NCBI GenBank assembly: GCA_934216155.1
Contig: CAKQBK010000002.1
Coordinates: forward strand, 1-64,000
Length of the DNA stretch: 64,000 nucleotides
Reading direction: 5' to 3'
Source: an uncultured Dialister sp.
GTDB lineage: Bacteria; Bacillota; Negativicutes; Veillonellales; Dialisteraceae
A model generated the notes under the pieces. The model ran no database searches. It was not told where the DNA came from and was given only the letters and a program-made list of their open reading frames with translations. Shown here piece after piece: positions 54,144 to 62,711 of the stretch. Made by a program: the position numbers and the translations under genes. Numbering within the stretch: position 1 is the stretch's first letter; the number at the start of each line of letters is the position of its first letter.

Positions 54144-54579
54144 GATATTGCTCCTTTTTGATAATCGTCGTGCTTCATAGGAAACGATAGTTGTTAAGGT
54201 TATTATTTTACCAATTTCTTTTGTGAAACATTTTCCACGACCGCAGGTGACAAGGGTATAAAGGGTATATATGGTTATGGGAATACCGTTTTTATGTAAC
54301 CTTTTATAACCTTTATAACCCTTTCACTCACCGGTATTCTTCCATGTTAGAAATACAATGCAGTAGAATAATAACCTTTAGATATTGTTTCACGTGAAAC
54401 ATTTTTAATGAGGTCAGGTTACTCAGGATGCTCAGGTTCTCCGAATATGATGATACCATTAGCGTTTATTGGCATGTTCGAGAAACGTAAGCAATCTGAG
54501 TATCCTGAGTATCCTGAGTAACCTGAGTATCCTGAGTAACCTGTAATCTCTAACAGAATCATACCAATTGCCTCAAACC
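54144..54579. repeat. R3 and R4-like remnant with CCTGAGTAT reiterations
   Basis: R3 (about 54,193-54,385), exact parS core 54387 and an R4-like remnant (about 54,400-54,560) with several tandem CCTGAGTAT/AACCTGAG units. The remnant abuts the truncated end of the next gene. Confidence 0.68.
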
Positions 54580-55737
54580 TTAATTGGGGTCTGAGAACCC
54601 TGTAGTTTCTACTTCAATATCCAAATCTTCCAATTCAGAAGCGGTGACAGGGGGATGGGGTGGATTTTCTGTGGCAGCAGCTTTGGCGACGTGAATGATT
54701 TCTTCTGCCAAGCTGTGGTATTGGGGATGAACGGTGTATGCGTATCCGCGAATGGCACCAAATTCGCGCAGTGTAATTCGCACGGCCCCGGGGCGGCGCA
54801 GATCGGGCGGTAGCTCTTGGGGGACACGAAGGAAACGGCCGGTACGAATATAATGTTCGATGGCGTCTCTGGCTAGGGCTACGTAGGGAGAAGGGATCGG
54901 CTCTTCTTTGGGCACCAGGCCTTCTGGTACATAGAGCGCTACACCATAGCCCACGCCAAAGGGACCTTCATGGGACAGCAGCGGCTGCTTAGTCGGCGTA
55001 TTTCCTAAAGCACCCAGAAGGAAATACACTGAAGGTAACCCGCAGGTGTCGATTTCCTGTAAAAGCGAAGAGGAGAGCTGGTCCAGGGATTCTTTATTTC
55101 GATGGGACAATGCATTCACAATGATTTCATCAAAGTCATTTCCTTTGGGGCTATAGCCGTGGGGCGCATCGGGGGTCAATTTATGAGATAAATCACCAGT
55201 GGCAATGAGGGCCACTCGACGATTCAATTTCTGGGTGGCATAGCTCACAATCGCACCTAGGGCATAGGAAGCTTCTCCTTTTGTACTATCGGGAGTCAGC
55301 AAAACCAATTTTCCTTGAAATCCTGCTTGCAGGAGATAGTAGAGAGGGACGAAACTGCCCCAATCGATTTGGAGAGGCTTTTTATAGCGGGCGGCTTCTG
55401 CTTTGTCTACCTGGTGCCAATGATATAGCGGAGCCGCTTTTTGGCTGATGAGGGTCCCTAGCTCCTGGTCTACTGGTAGCGCCATAGAGAGATCAGGATG
55501 ACCAAAGGCTCCCATGTTACCACATAATTCTTCCGCCATCAGCAGTGATGGTCCATCGGAAAAACACAAATTATGTGGGGACATCACCACCACTGTATCG
55601 GGCTTTTCTGCAACGATCTGCTCCATGGCGGTCTTGACGGTCTCTATGGTTTTCCTGACTTTTGATGAATCCTCTCCGTCGATTTCCGGTATCATCACCG
55701 GCGGATGGGGAAATAATCCTGCTGCAACGAGCGGCAT
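54580..55737 (-). CDS. LigB-like/AMMECR1 fusion protein, C-terminally truncated
   Basis: A 385-residue protein. Residues 1-255 are the class III extradiol-dioxygenase (LigB-like) fold (GLFPHPPVMIPEI, VVVMSPHNLCFSDGP, ALIATGDLSHKL). Residues about 280-385 are the first half of an AMMECR1 domain (YVALARDAIEHYIRTGRFL, HSLAEEIIHVAKAAATENPP). The AMMECR1 motif LRGCIGT is replaced by IRGYAYT, and the second half of the domain is absent: the frame stops where an R4-like remnant begins. Related fusions are annotated as AmmeMemoRadiSam system proteins. The AMMECR1 part is probably inactive. Confidence 0.8.
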   Translation of the reverse strand: MPLVAAGLFPHPPVMIPEIDGEDSSKVRKTIETVKTAMEQIVAEKPDTVVVMSPHNLCFSDGPSLLMAEELCGNMGAFGHPDLSMALPVDQELGTLISQKAAPLYHWHQVDKAEAARYKKPLQIDWGSFVPLYYLLQAGFQGKLVLLTPDSTKGEASYALGAIVSYATQKLNRRVALIATGDLSHKLTPDAPHGYSPKGNDFDEIIVNALSHRNKESLDQLSSSLLQEIDTCGLPSVYFLLGALGNTPTKQPLLSHEGPFGVGYGVALYVPEGLVPKEEPIPSPYVALARDAIEHYIRTGRFLRVPQELPPDLRRPGAVRITLREFGAIRGYAYTVHPQYHSLAEEIIHVAKAAATENPPHPPVTASELEDLDIEVETTGFSDPN

Positions 55738-56347
55738 AGTATCACGTCCTTTCGTTGATTGTGTTGCTGGGTTAAGGATTGGCATTAATAGTCATGATGC
55801 CGTTGGAAGTTACAGGTGGCTCAGGGTTCTAAGGGTTCTCAAGGTTCTCAGGTTTCTCGATTGTGCCTGTAGACGTTAGCAGTATCATTTTGCTGGACTT
55901 AACGCAGCAACTGTGCTTTCTGTGACTCTTAGTGTAGTGAATTGGTATGAAAAAAGCAAATGGATTTAAGGAAACACTGATTAAATCAGCGTTTCCTTAA
56001 AGGTTCTGGATTCCCGTTCTCGCTTTTTTCATGTTTCACGTGAAACATTGTGGTAAAGGTTAGCCCTTCGGGCAGGTTATGATTCTGTTCATTTCTTTTT
56101 CTTGACATGGAAAGTACATCGCTGGTTAAAAGGTTATAAACGGTTATGACATAAGCCTTTTATAACCCTTTATAACCTGGACACAGGCGGTAAACTTTTC
56201 GTGTGAGGAAGGTGGAATCTGCAGAAAAATACCCTTTTCCCAGTTTCCTTTATATAATAGAAAAGAGTATAATAAGAAAAGTGTGAAACCATAAACTGTT
56301 AACTGTCAACCATAAACTGTTAACCAATGATAGAAAGGATGAATCCC
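55738..56347. repeat. R4-like remnant, short hairpin element, parS, R3b
   Basis: R4-like remnant (about 55,765-55,915), a palindrome GGAAACACTGATTAAATCAG-CGTTTCC at 55,970-55,996, exact parS core 56033, R3b with AGCCCTTCGGGCAGG. A TATATAATAG -10-like box near 56,251 precedes the nitroreductase. Confidence 0.68.
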
Positions 56348-56953
56348 ATGAGTATTACTGCAAACAACTTGGTGTATAAAAGAAGAAGTGTCCGTTTCTT
56401 TAAGAGCAATCCCATTTCCAAAGTGGATATGAGAGAAATTCTCCGTGCCGGCATGTGGGCGCCGTCGGCAAAGAACCGTCAGCCTTGGAAGTTCATTGTG
56501 GTGAAGGGCCAGAGCAAGGAAGAAATGCTGGATCTGATGGAAAAAGGCATCGAACGGTCCGAACAGGGCGAAGGTGTCCTGGCTGGTACTAAGGAATTGT
56601 ACGTCAATGCCCGTTTCACTTTGAAATGCATGAGAGAAGCACCGATTGCTGTCATGGTAGTGAATCCGAAAGGCCGCTCCCTGATGGATCATTGGACCCC
56701 GGCAGAAAAAATTCATGAACTGTCTGACGTGCAGGCCATTGGTGCTGCCGCAGAAAACATGGCTCTCCAGGCTACGGCGATGGGCATCGGTAGCCTGTGG
56801 ATTGGAAATATTTTCTTCGCCTATGACGAACTGAAACAGTGGATTGGCGAACCAGGAGAAATGGTCCTGGCTATGTCCTTCGGCTATCCGAACCACAACC
56901 CCTGCCCGCTGGCAAGAAAAGACGAAGCAGAAGTCATCGAAGTGAGAGACTGA
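56348..56953 (+). CDS. Nitroreductase-family flavoprotein, copy 1
   Basis: A 201-residue FMN-dependent NAD(P)H oxidoreductase. RRSVRFFKSNPIS at the N-terminus binds the FMN phosphate; MWAPSAKNRQPWKFIVV, AIGAAAENMALQATAMGIGS and GYPNHNP are family motifs. It could reduce quinones, nitroaromatics or flavins. The ATG at 56,348 follows GAAAGGA. A paralogue lies at 62,070-62,711 with the same motifs. Confidence 0.9.
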   Translation: MSITANNLVYKRRSVRFFKSNPISKVDMREILRAGMWAPSAKNRQPWKFIVVKGQSKEEMLDLMEKGIERSEQGEGVLAGTKELYVNARFTLKCMREAPIAVMVVNPKGRSLMDHWTPAEKIHELSDVQAIGAAAENMALQATAMGIGSLWIGNIFFAYDELKQWIGEPGEMVLAMSFGYPNHNPCPLARKDEAEVIEVRD

Positions 56954-57318
56954 AATACAATGAGGAATTAGGAATGAGGAGTGAGGAATGGTGGCGGCGA
57001 GCTGCCTTGTATTGCTTTTATACTGATAGATACATTTTTCCTGATTCCTTTTCTGTATAGCTCGCCGGAGAGATGAAACAAATAGAGAAAGGTTACTATT
57101 CTGCTGCATTTTTCATTCTAACAAATCAAAAATTCCGCATGTTGCAAGGTTATAGAAGGTTATGCAGGGTTATGAGACTAGCGAAAGTTTCATAACCCTA
57201 CATAACCTTTTTAACCTTGGGGGAGGCGGTATATTCTCTTTTGATGAAAAAGAAATCAGTAGAATAATAACCTGCCCGAAGGGCTAACCTTTACCAAAAT
57301 GTTTCCCGTGAAACATTT
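56954..57318. repeat. R1, R3b and parS before the third Fst-like locus
   Basis: H tract and R1 (about 56,994-57,065), R3 (about 57,087-57,265) with right arm AACCTGCCCGAAGGGCTAACC, and CCCGTG parS variant 57301. Confidence 0.7.
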
Positions 57319-57393
57319 TGGTTGCGAGACGGATTAGATGATATAATAGCCATGTTGCTTACCTCGATTCTGGCAACAGAAGGGAGGTGCCCC

Positions 57394-57471
57394 ATGGATT
57401 TAATCAGTTTTTTGTCGTCTATTGCGGCGGGTATAATTGCTAATTATATTTGCAAATGGTTGAATAGATGA
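57394..57471 (+). CDS. Fst-like type I toxin peptide, 57-kb locus
   Basis: A 25-residue peptide, MDLISFLSSIAAGII then ANYICKWLNR: one hydrophobic helix and the CKW-x-x-R tail shared with the 37- and 38-kb toxins. GGGAGG stands 6 bases before the ATG. Its leader has a GTTGC/GCAAC hairpin and an ACCTC segment able to cover the GAGGT of the ribosome site. TATAAT at 57342-57347 is the -10 box, 28 bp right of the parS variant 57301-57314. Confidence 0.82.
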   Translation: MDLISFLSSIAAGIIANYICKWLNR

Positions 57472-57514
57472 CTTAGCTAAGCAACCAACCTACCCACAGT
57501 GCGGGTATAAAAGC

Positions 57515-57584
57515 ATTAGAAAAGCCAGGAAGTTGCAGCTTCCTGGCTTTTCGTACCTCATGGATTTAATCATATCCGTTGTCT
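57515..57584 (-). ncRNA. RNA antitoxin of the 57-kb Fst-like locus
   Basis: Promoter TCGCCA-N17-TATACT on the minus strand (57591-57619). The RNA contains the complement of CATGGATTTAATCA (57559-57572), which is an exact 14-bp repeat of the toxin start region (57393-57406), and runs into the shared stem AAAAGCCAGGAAG/CTTCCTGGCTTTT (57520-57551). The antitoxin therefore pairs with the toxin's start codon. Exact parS 57637 lies 18 bp upstream of the -35 box. Confidence 0.83.
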
Positions 57585-57619
57585 GTTCATAGTATAGCAC
57601 AAAAAGGTATGATTGGCGA

Positions 57620-58132
57620 GACTTAATTGGTGAAATGTTTCACGTGAAACAAATAGAGAAAGGTTACTATTCTGCTGCATTCTTTATTCTAGCAATTCAA
57701 AGATTTCGCAATATAAAGGGTTATGTAGGGTTATGAGACTAGCGAAAATCTCATAACCCTACATAACCTTTTTTAACCTTGTAACATGCGGCATATTCTG
57801 TTTTGATGAAAACGTAATCTGCAGAATGATAACCTTGTGATAAGCGGTATATTTGATTTGTTGGAAGATGGGCATGGCAGAATAATAACCTTTTATATAG
57901 CGATTTGTTAGAAACTCAAACTTCCCACCTATAAAATAGCGACTCTGTCCCATACGATCTATTGTATTTAAAATTATTATTTTCAACTGATATAGTCGGA
58001 AGAAATCACTATTTTACAGTTGGGAAGTTTGAGTTAGAAAAATGGGCTTATCGTCTATCCCCCTATTTCCCATATGATATAATAAAGACAGGAAGAGGGA
58101 TGTATTTCCCCTATTGAAAGGAGAATGATTTT
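57620..58132. repeat. parS, R3 fused to further R3 arms, 119-bp MITE
   Basis: Exact parS core 57637, R3 (about 57,653-57,830), further R3 right arms to about 57,905, then the MITE at 57,915-58,033. A TATAAT box (58078-58083) probably drives the BI-1 gene. Confidence 0.68.
57915..58033. mobile_element. Short MITE with 13-bp ends and 7-bp target duplication
   Basis: Inverted ends CTCAAACTTCCCA/TGGGAAGTTTGAG bound a 119-bp AT-rich, non-coding element; direct copies of TTAGAAA (57908-57914, 58034-58040) flank it. The target is an R3 right arm. Confidence 0.8.
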
Positions 58133-58843
58133 ATGAGTTGGAATAATGAAATGACCGCAGAGCGGGACAGCGTATTTTCTATCAATATGCCGGGTCTCAT
58201 GCGGGATGTGTATGCCTGGATGGCGATTGCTTTGGTGATCACCGGATTCACGGCTTACACCGTAGCGGGAAGTCCGCTACTTTTGGGACTGGTATTTTCC
58301 AGTAAATTTGGTATGTGGGGTTTGGTGCTGGCCACCATCGCCCTGGTATGGCACCTGTCCGCCGCGGTGGGGCGCATGTCTCTCAAGAAAGTGGCTGCCA
58401 TGTTCCTGGTGTACTCCGTGCTGAATGGGATCACCATGGCATCCATCTTCGTGGTGTACACCATGACCTCTATTGCCAGCGTGTTCTTCATCACTGCCGG
58501 CACTTTCGGTGTCATGTCCGTCTATGGCTATGTGACCAAAGCGGATTTGAGCAAGATGGGAAATATTTGCCTCATGGCCCTCTTTGGTCTCATCGTTGCT
58601 ACCATCGTGAACCTGTTCATGGACAACACCTTGCTGCAGACCATCATTGCCTATGCTGGCATTTTGATTTTCGTAGGACTCACTGCCTATGACACGAAAC
58701 GAATTCGTGAACTGGCCTACACCTACAACGCCCGCGCCACCGACGAAGGGCAGAAATTGGCCATTATGGGAGCTTTGACATTGTACCTGGATTTCATCAA
58801 CCTCTTCCTCTACATGCTCCGCATTTTTGGCGATAGGAAATAA
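58133..58843 (+). CDS. Bax inhibitor-1/YccA-family membrane protein
   Basis: A 236-residue protein with about seven membrane helices, from the BI-1 (TMBIM) family of pH-sensitive calcium-leak channels or protease-interacting proteins. YAWMAIALVITGFTAY at the start, GLTAYDTKRIRELAY and the C-terminal LYLDFINLFLYMLRIFG are diagnostic. AAAGGAG precedes the ATG; a terminator follows. Confidence 0.93.
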   Translation: MSWNNEMTAERDSVFSINMPGLMRDVYAWMAIALVITGFTAYTVAGSPLLLGLVFSSKFGMWGLVLATIALVWHLSAAVGRMSLKKVAAMFLVYSVLNGITMASIFVVYTMTSIASVFFITAGTFGVMSVYGYVTKADLSKMGNICLMALFGLIVATIVNLFMDNTLLQTIIAYAGILIFVGLTAYDTKRIRELAYTYNARATDEGQKLAIMGALTLYLDFINLFLYMLRIFGDRK

Positions 58844-58855
58844 TCTCTATGTGAG

Positions 58856-58898
58856 AAAAGCCGCTTGTCAGACATATTTCTGGCGAGCGGCTTTTTTA
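58856..58898 (+). terminator. Intrinsic terminator of the BI-1 gene
   Basis: AAAAGCCGCTTGTC/GGCGAGCGGCTTTTTT stem-loop with T run, 13 bases past the stop codon. Confidence 0.88.
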
Positions 58899-59225
58899 GT
58901 GAGGAGTGAGAAGTGAGGAGTGGTGGCGGCGAGCGCCTCGAATTACTCTTATGTCGTTAAATGCCATTGGTAAGATTCCTTTTTATATAGCTCGCCGGAT
59001 GTGTGAAACCGATAGCGTCATGTTTCACGTGAAACATAGGGAAAATAAAATTGGGAATACAGAACTGATTCGCTCTATGCTAAAATAAGTAGCAACCCAT
59101 GACAATTATTTTTTATAAAAGGGGTATGGGGCGCTTTATAAGTTGTGCGCCCCCTCCTTCACTACGCACTTCTCACTACGCACTCATACAACACGAGTCA
59201 GAAAAATAGACAAGAGGGGAAAATC
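58899..59225. repeat. R1, parS and R2 before the EamA gene
   Basis: H tract and R1 (about 58,924-58,997), exact parS core 59022, a TGCTAAAAT extended -10-like box near 59,080, R2 (about 59,120-59,153). Confidence 0.68.
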
Positions 59226-60107
59226 ATGAATACACGAAATCGCGGGATTCTGTTTGCTGCTATTGGTTCCATTCTCTGGGGATCCAGTGGGATTGCGGGA
59301 CAATATCTGTTGGTGGAACGAAGTATTGCGCCGGAGTGGTTGACGTTTTGCCGGTTGCTTTCTGCAGGCATTTTGCTGCTTCTAATCACCATGATGCAGG
59401 GAGAAAATATTTGGCGTATTTGGCAAGATAAAAAAGATCGAATGTTGATTGTGATTTTTGGCGCTCTGGGGATGCTGGGCACCCAGTACGGCTATTTCGC
59501 CTCTATCAAGTACAGCAATGCCCCTACGGCGACGGTGCTGGAATACTTGATGCCTATTTTGATTATTTTCTGGAATTGTCTATCCGAAAAGCGATGGCCC
59601 AGGCGGATAGAAATATTTTGTACCGCCTTTGCTTTTATCGGTACGGTGCTCATTGCTACCAAAGGCGATTTTTCCGCTTTGGCCATTTCAGAAAAAGCCC
59701 TTTTCTGGGGCTTGGCAGCTGCAGTGGCCTGTGCGCTATATACCGTCGAGCCTGTTTCTATTATCAAGAAATATGGGGCTCCGCTCGTAGTAGGTTGGGG
59801 CATGGTTATTGCGGGCCTCGTGATGGCACCGGTGACATTGGGAAGCCCTTTCACCGGCACCATCGATACCGCCGTTTCCGCTGCGTTTCTCTATGTGGTG
59901 ATTTTCGGCACCATTTGCTCCTTCGTACTTTACCTGGGCAGCACGAAATTCATCACCCCGGCTGATGCCAGCATCATTGCGGCTTTGGAACCGCTGTCAT
60001 CTATCATTTTTGCTTTCTTCATCTTTGGCCTCACCTTCGGCGCGATGGAACTGATCGGCATGGCACTGATTATCCTCGCCGTAGGGGCGGTGGCGAAAAA
60101 GCAGTGA
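59226..60107 (+). CDS. EamA/DMT-family transporter
   Basis: A 293-residue inner-membrane protein with ten predicted helices in two EamA repeats (first: GILFAAIGSILWGSSGIAGQYL; second: ALFWGLAAAVACALYTVEPV). Such proteins export or import small metabolites, often amino acids or purines; the substrate is unknown. GAGGGG precedes the ATG, while the longer frame translates repeat. The last residues AKKQ and the stop come from an H-tract border. Confidence 0.9.
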   Translation: MNTRNRGILFAAIGSILWGSSGIAGQYLLVERSIAPEWLTFCRLLSAGILLLLITMMQGENIWRIWQDKKDRMLIVIFGALGMLGTQYGYFASIKYSNAPTATVLEYLMPILIIFWNCLSEKRWPRRIEIFCTAFAFIGTVLIATKGDFSALAISEKALFWGLAAAVACALYTVEPVSIIKKYGAPLVVGWGMVIAGLVMAPVTLGSPFTGTIDTAVSAAFLYVVIFGTICSFVLYLGSTKFITPADASIIAALEPLSSIIFAFFIFGLTFGAMELIGMALIILAVGAVAKKQ

Positions 60108-60775
60108 GAAGTGAGGAATTAGGAGTGAGGAGTGGCGGAAGGGGCCCACAATTCATATAGGGCCCCAATGCCCCTTTTTATATTTTGAGATGTGATGATA
60201 GCGAAAAATGGTAGCGGAAACCCTCTTCCTTTGGAAGGGGGGGCAGGGGGGATAGCTTGCACTGGCGATATATAGAGAGTAAGACTCCTGGTGATGTAGG
60301 CGTCCTGCTATGGCGGCTAGTGTAACAACTCTTCTTCATCGGCCTATCCCCGGCCCGCAAGCGGGCCTGCCCCTTCCTGAGGAAGGGGCTCTTTGAAGAG
60401 AAGAATGGATAGCGTCATGTTTCACGTGAAACGTGACTCTAAAGGTTATTATTCTGCTGATTGCCTTTACTTAACATAGAGAAAAAGCCGCTATGTAAAG
60501 GGTTATAATTCTACGGATTATCTCTTACTAACATAGAAAAGTTATCGCTGGATAAAAGGGTATAAAGGGTATGCCATTAGCATTTTATAACCCTATATAA
60601 CCCTATATAACCTTTTGATTGGCGGCAATTTATCTATGTTAGAGGGAAGATATCAGTAGAACAATAACCTTTCAGATGGTGGAAATATCTCTATGTTAAA
60701 AGAAAGAAATTAGCAGAATCATAACCCTTTGAGTATCGTTTGCTCTATTTGGGGGAGAAAGGTATAGGTAGAATC
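60108..60775. repeat. R2 variant, GC-rich inverted repeat, parS, R3 series
   Basis: R2 variant with GGGGCCC arms (about 60,138-60,180), a repeat with CCTCTTCCTTTGGAAGGGGG and CCCCTTCCTGAGGAAGGGG (about 60,215-60,400), exact parS core 60419, then stacked R3 half-units to about 60,730. No gene seen. Confidence 0.65.
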
Positions 60776-61255
60776 ATGTCTAAAGAAGCCAAAGTCGGTT
60801 TGTGTACCATGGCAATCTGTATTCTTCTGGGGATCGGTGCTTTTTTCTGGAATCCTTTTCATGCGTTGCGGAATGATACCTATCAGGTGCAGGCCATTTT
60901 TACCAATGTACAGGGGGTCAAGGTGGGCAATCAGGTCATGTATGCTGGCGTGGCGGCTGGGAAAGTGCAGCGAATTTCTATCGAAGATGGCAAAGCAGTG
61001 GTGCATTTGGCTATGAAAAAAGAAATCGCTATTCCTAAAGACGCCCAGTTCACCATCGATAACCAAGGGGTCATTGGGGATTATTTCATCAAAATCAGCG
61101 GAGGCAATGTGGCCTCCGGCACTTTGCAAGACGGCATGACTGTGGAAGAATACCACTCCGACAAAATGGATCGCCTCCTGGAAAAAGCCAATCACCTGAT
61201 GGACACCGCGGAAAGCGTGGGGGAAAGCATTAATAAAATTAGGAATGAGAAATGA
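60776..61255 (+). CDS. MlaD/MCE-domain protein
   Basis: A 159-residue protein: N-terminal membrane anchor (about residues 5-25, VGLCTMAICILLGIGAFFW) and one MCE domain (about 35-115: YQVQAIFTNVQGVKVGNQVMYAGVAAGKV, IPKDAQFTIDNQGVIGDYFIKI). MlaD-type proteins carry phospholipid between inner and outer membranes, fitting the diderm OmpA evidence. It is short and ends KIRNEK inside an H tract, so a C-terminal helical tail may have been lost. No mlaE or mlaF is adjacent. Confidence 0.85.
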   Translation: MSKEAKVGLCTMAICILLGIGAFFWNPFHALRNDTYQVQAIFTNVQGVKVGNQVMYAGVAAGKVQRISIEDGKAVVHLAMKKEIAIPKDAQFTIDNQGVIGDYFIKISGGNVASGTLQDGMTVEEYHSDKMDRLLEKANHLMDTAESVGESINKIRNEK

Positions 61256-61562
61256 GGAATTAGGAATGGTAGCGGCGAGCCCTCGCATTGCTCTTATATT
61301 GATAACATCCATTAGCAAGATTCCTTTTTATATAGCTCGCCGAATACATAAAATGGATAGAGACATGTTTCACGTGAAACGTATCTCTATCCATTTTCAC
61401 ATCAAAAATAAAAAAGGGGTATTGGGGTGCTTTATAAATTGTGCGCCCCTTCCATCATTCCGCATTCCTAATTTCTCATTTCTAATTGATTTTTGACTCC
61501 TGGTCTATATTTCTTCTTGATTTCTTGTCAAAAATTACATATAATAACATCTATGTGATTTT

Positions 61563-61730
61563 AGGGAATCACTGATTTTATCATTATCTGAAATTATTCT
61601 TGAATTTTTTATTCAAAGCGAGGAAAGGAAATCCGCGAATAGCGAGCTATTTAAGGATTTCCTTGACGAAGCTTTGGATAAAAATTCATATAATTTCAGA
61701 TGCTTTGATTAAATCAGTGTTCCCTTAGGT
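61563..61730. mobile_element. Hairpin MITE-like palindrome
   Basis: Outer ends AGGGAATCACTGATT and AATCAGTGTTCCCT, with inner arms TCTGAAATTAT/ATAATTTCAGA and GGAAATCC/GGATTTCC. Non-coding. The 27-bp palindrome at 55,970 looks like a deletion derivative consisting of the ends only. Confidence 0.65.
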
Positions 61731-61789
61731 AGTTAGCGACACACTTGTCCATTCCAGGGGGAGAATCCTGGAATCGGCCCATTATTTAT

Positions 61790-62018
61790 CAATGCCGTTA
61801 AGTTAAGCGAAATATGGGATGATTTCTTTTGAGGCAAAGTTTCAGAGGTCGCTCAGGATTCTTAAGTTTCTCAGGTTCTCCGAATGAGATAAAAGCGCTA
61901 GCGTTGATTGGCACATTCGAGAAACGTGAGAGACCTTAGCAACCTCTGAAACCTGAGTAACCTATAATCTCTAATGGAGTCATACCTGCTATCACAAATC
62001 CTTAAAATAATAGCATTG
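61790..62018. mobile_element. R4 MITE, moderately diverged
   Basis: Left end AATGCCGTTAAGTTAAG, right end CTTAAAATAATAGCATT. The flanks CCATTATTTAT and CCATTATGTAT (one difference) are the target duplication. Confidence 0.8.
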
Positions 62019-62069
62019 CCATTATGTATCAAGCTAACTGCCAACTGGTATATAGAGGAGTAATTTAGA

Positions 62070-62711
62070 GTGATTGAAGAAATTGTAAAAAGAAGAAGTA
62101 TCCGTCATTTCCTGCAGAAACCGATTCCCCAGGCAGATTTGGATGAAATCCTGGAAGCTGGTATGTGGGCTCCGTCTGAAAAGAATGCCCAGCCATGGAA
62201 ATTCATTGTCATTCGTGGACAGGAAAGAAAAGCCATGGTGAAGAAGCTCAAAGAAGGCATCATGAGAAACCGCAAGGGCGATGAAACGGCTATTTTCAGT
62301 AAAGGCTATGAAAAATTCATTCCTTCTGCGATCTACACCGCTCGCGTCCTGGAACAGGCTCCGGTGATCGTATTTGTACTGAACACCAAAGGCATGGACT
62401 ACAGACAGTCCTATCCGTCTGACCAGTACATGATGGAATTGGCAGACATCCAGTCCATCAGTGCTGCCATCCAGAACATGTGCCTGGAAGCTACCGCACA
62501 CCACATCGGCAGCCTCTGGACCTGCAACGTATTCTTTGCTTACGACGAACTGAAAGAATGGCTCGGCGAAGGCGGCGAAATGGTAGCAGCCATTGCATTC
62601 GGCTACACCGACAAAGAAGTAAAACCGATGCCAAGAAAACCACTCTCCGAAGTGGTAGAATACCGCGGCGACTATTCCGATGAATGGAAAGAAATGCTGA
62701 AAGGGGAATAA
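62070..62711 (+). CDS. Nitroreductase-family flavoprotein, copy 2
   Basis: A 213-residue FMN oxidoreductase starting at GTG (GAGGAG 9 bases upstream). RRSIRHFLQKPIPQ, MWAPSEKNAQPWKFIVI, AIQNMCLEATAHHIGSLW and AIAFGYTDKEVKPMPRK match the family; the Cys and His in the NMCLEATAHHIGS segment differ from copy 1. It probably reduces quinones, nitro compounds or flavins. It is the second paralogue of the 56,348 gene, about 5 kb apart with BI-1, EamA and mlaD-like genes between. Confidence 0.9.
   Translation: MIEEIVKRRSIRHFLQKPIPQADLDEILEAGMWAPSEKNAQPWKFIVIRGQERKAMVKKLKEGIMRNRKGDETAIFSKGYEKFIPSAIYTARVLEQAPVIVFVLNTKGMDYRQSYPSDQYMMELADIQSISAAIQNMCLEATAHHIGSLWTCNVFFAYDELKEWLGEGGEMVAAIAFGYTDKEVKPMPRKPLSEVVEYRGDYSDEWKEMLKGE

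Larger units (their letters stand above)
61256..62069. repeat. R1, parS, R2, hairpin MITE, older R4
   Basis: H tract and R1 (about 61,270-61,343), exact parS core 61367, R2 (about 61,416-61,452), a long palindrome at about 61,563-61,730 and an R4 copy at 61,790-62,018. GAGGAG before 62,070 is the nitroreductase ribosome site. Confidence 0.7.
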
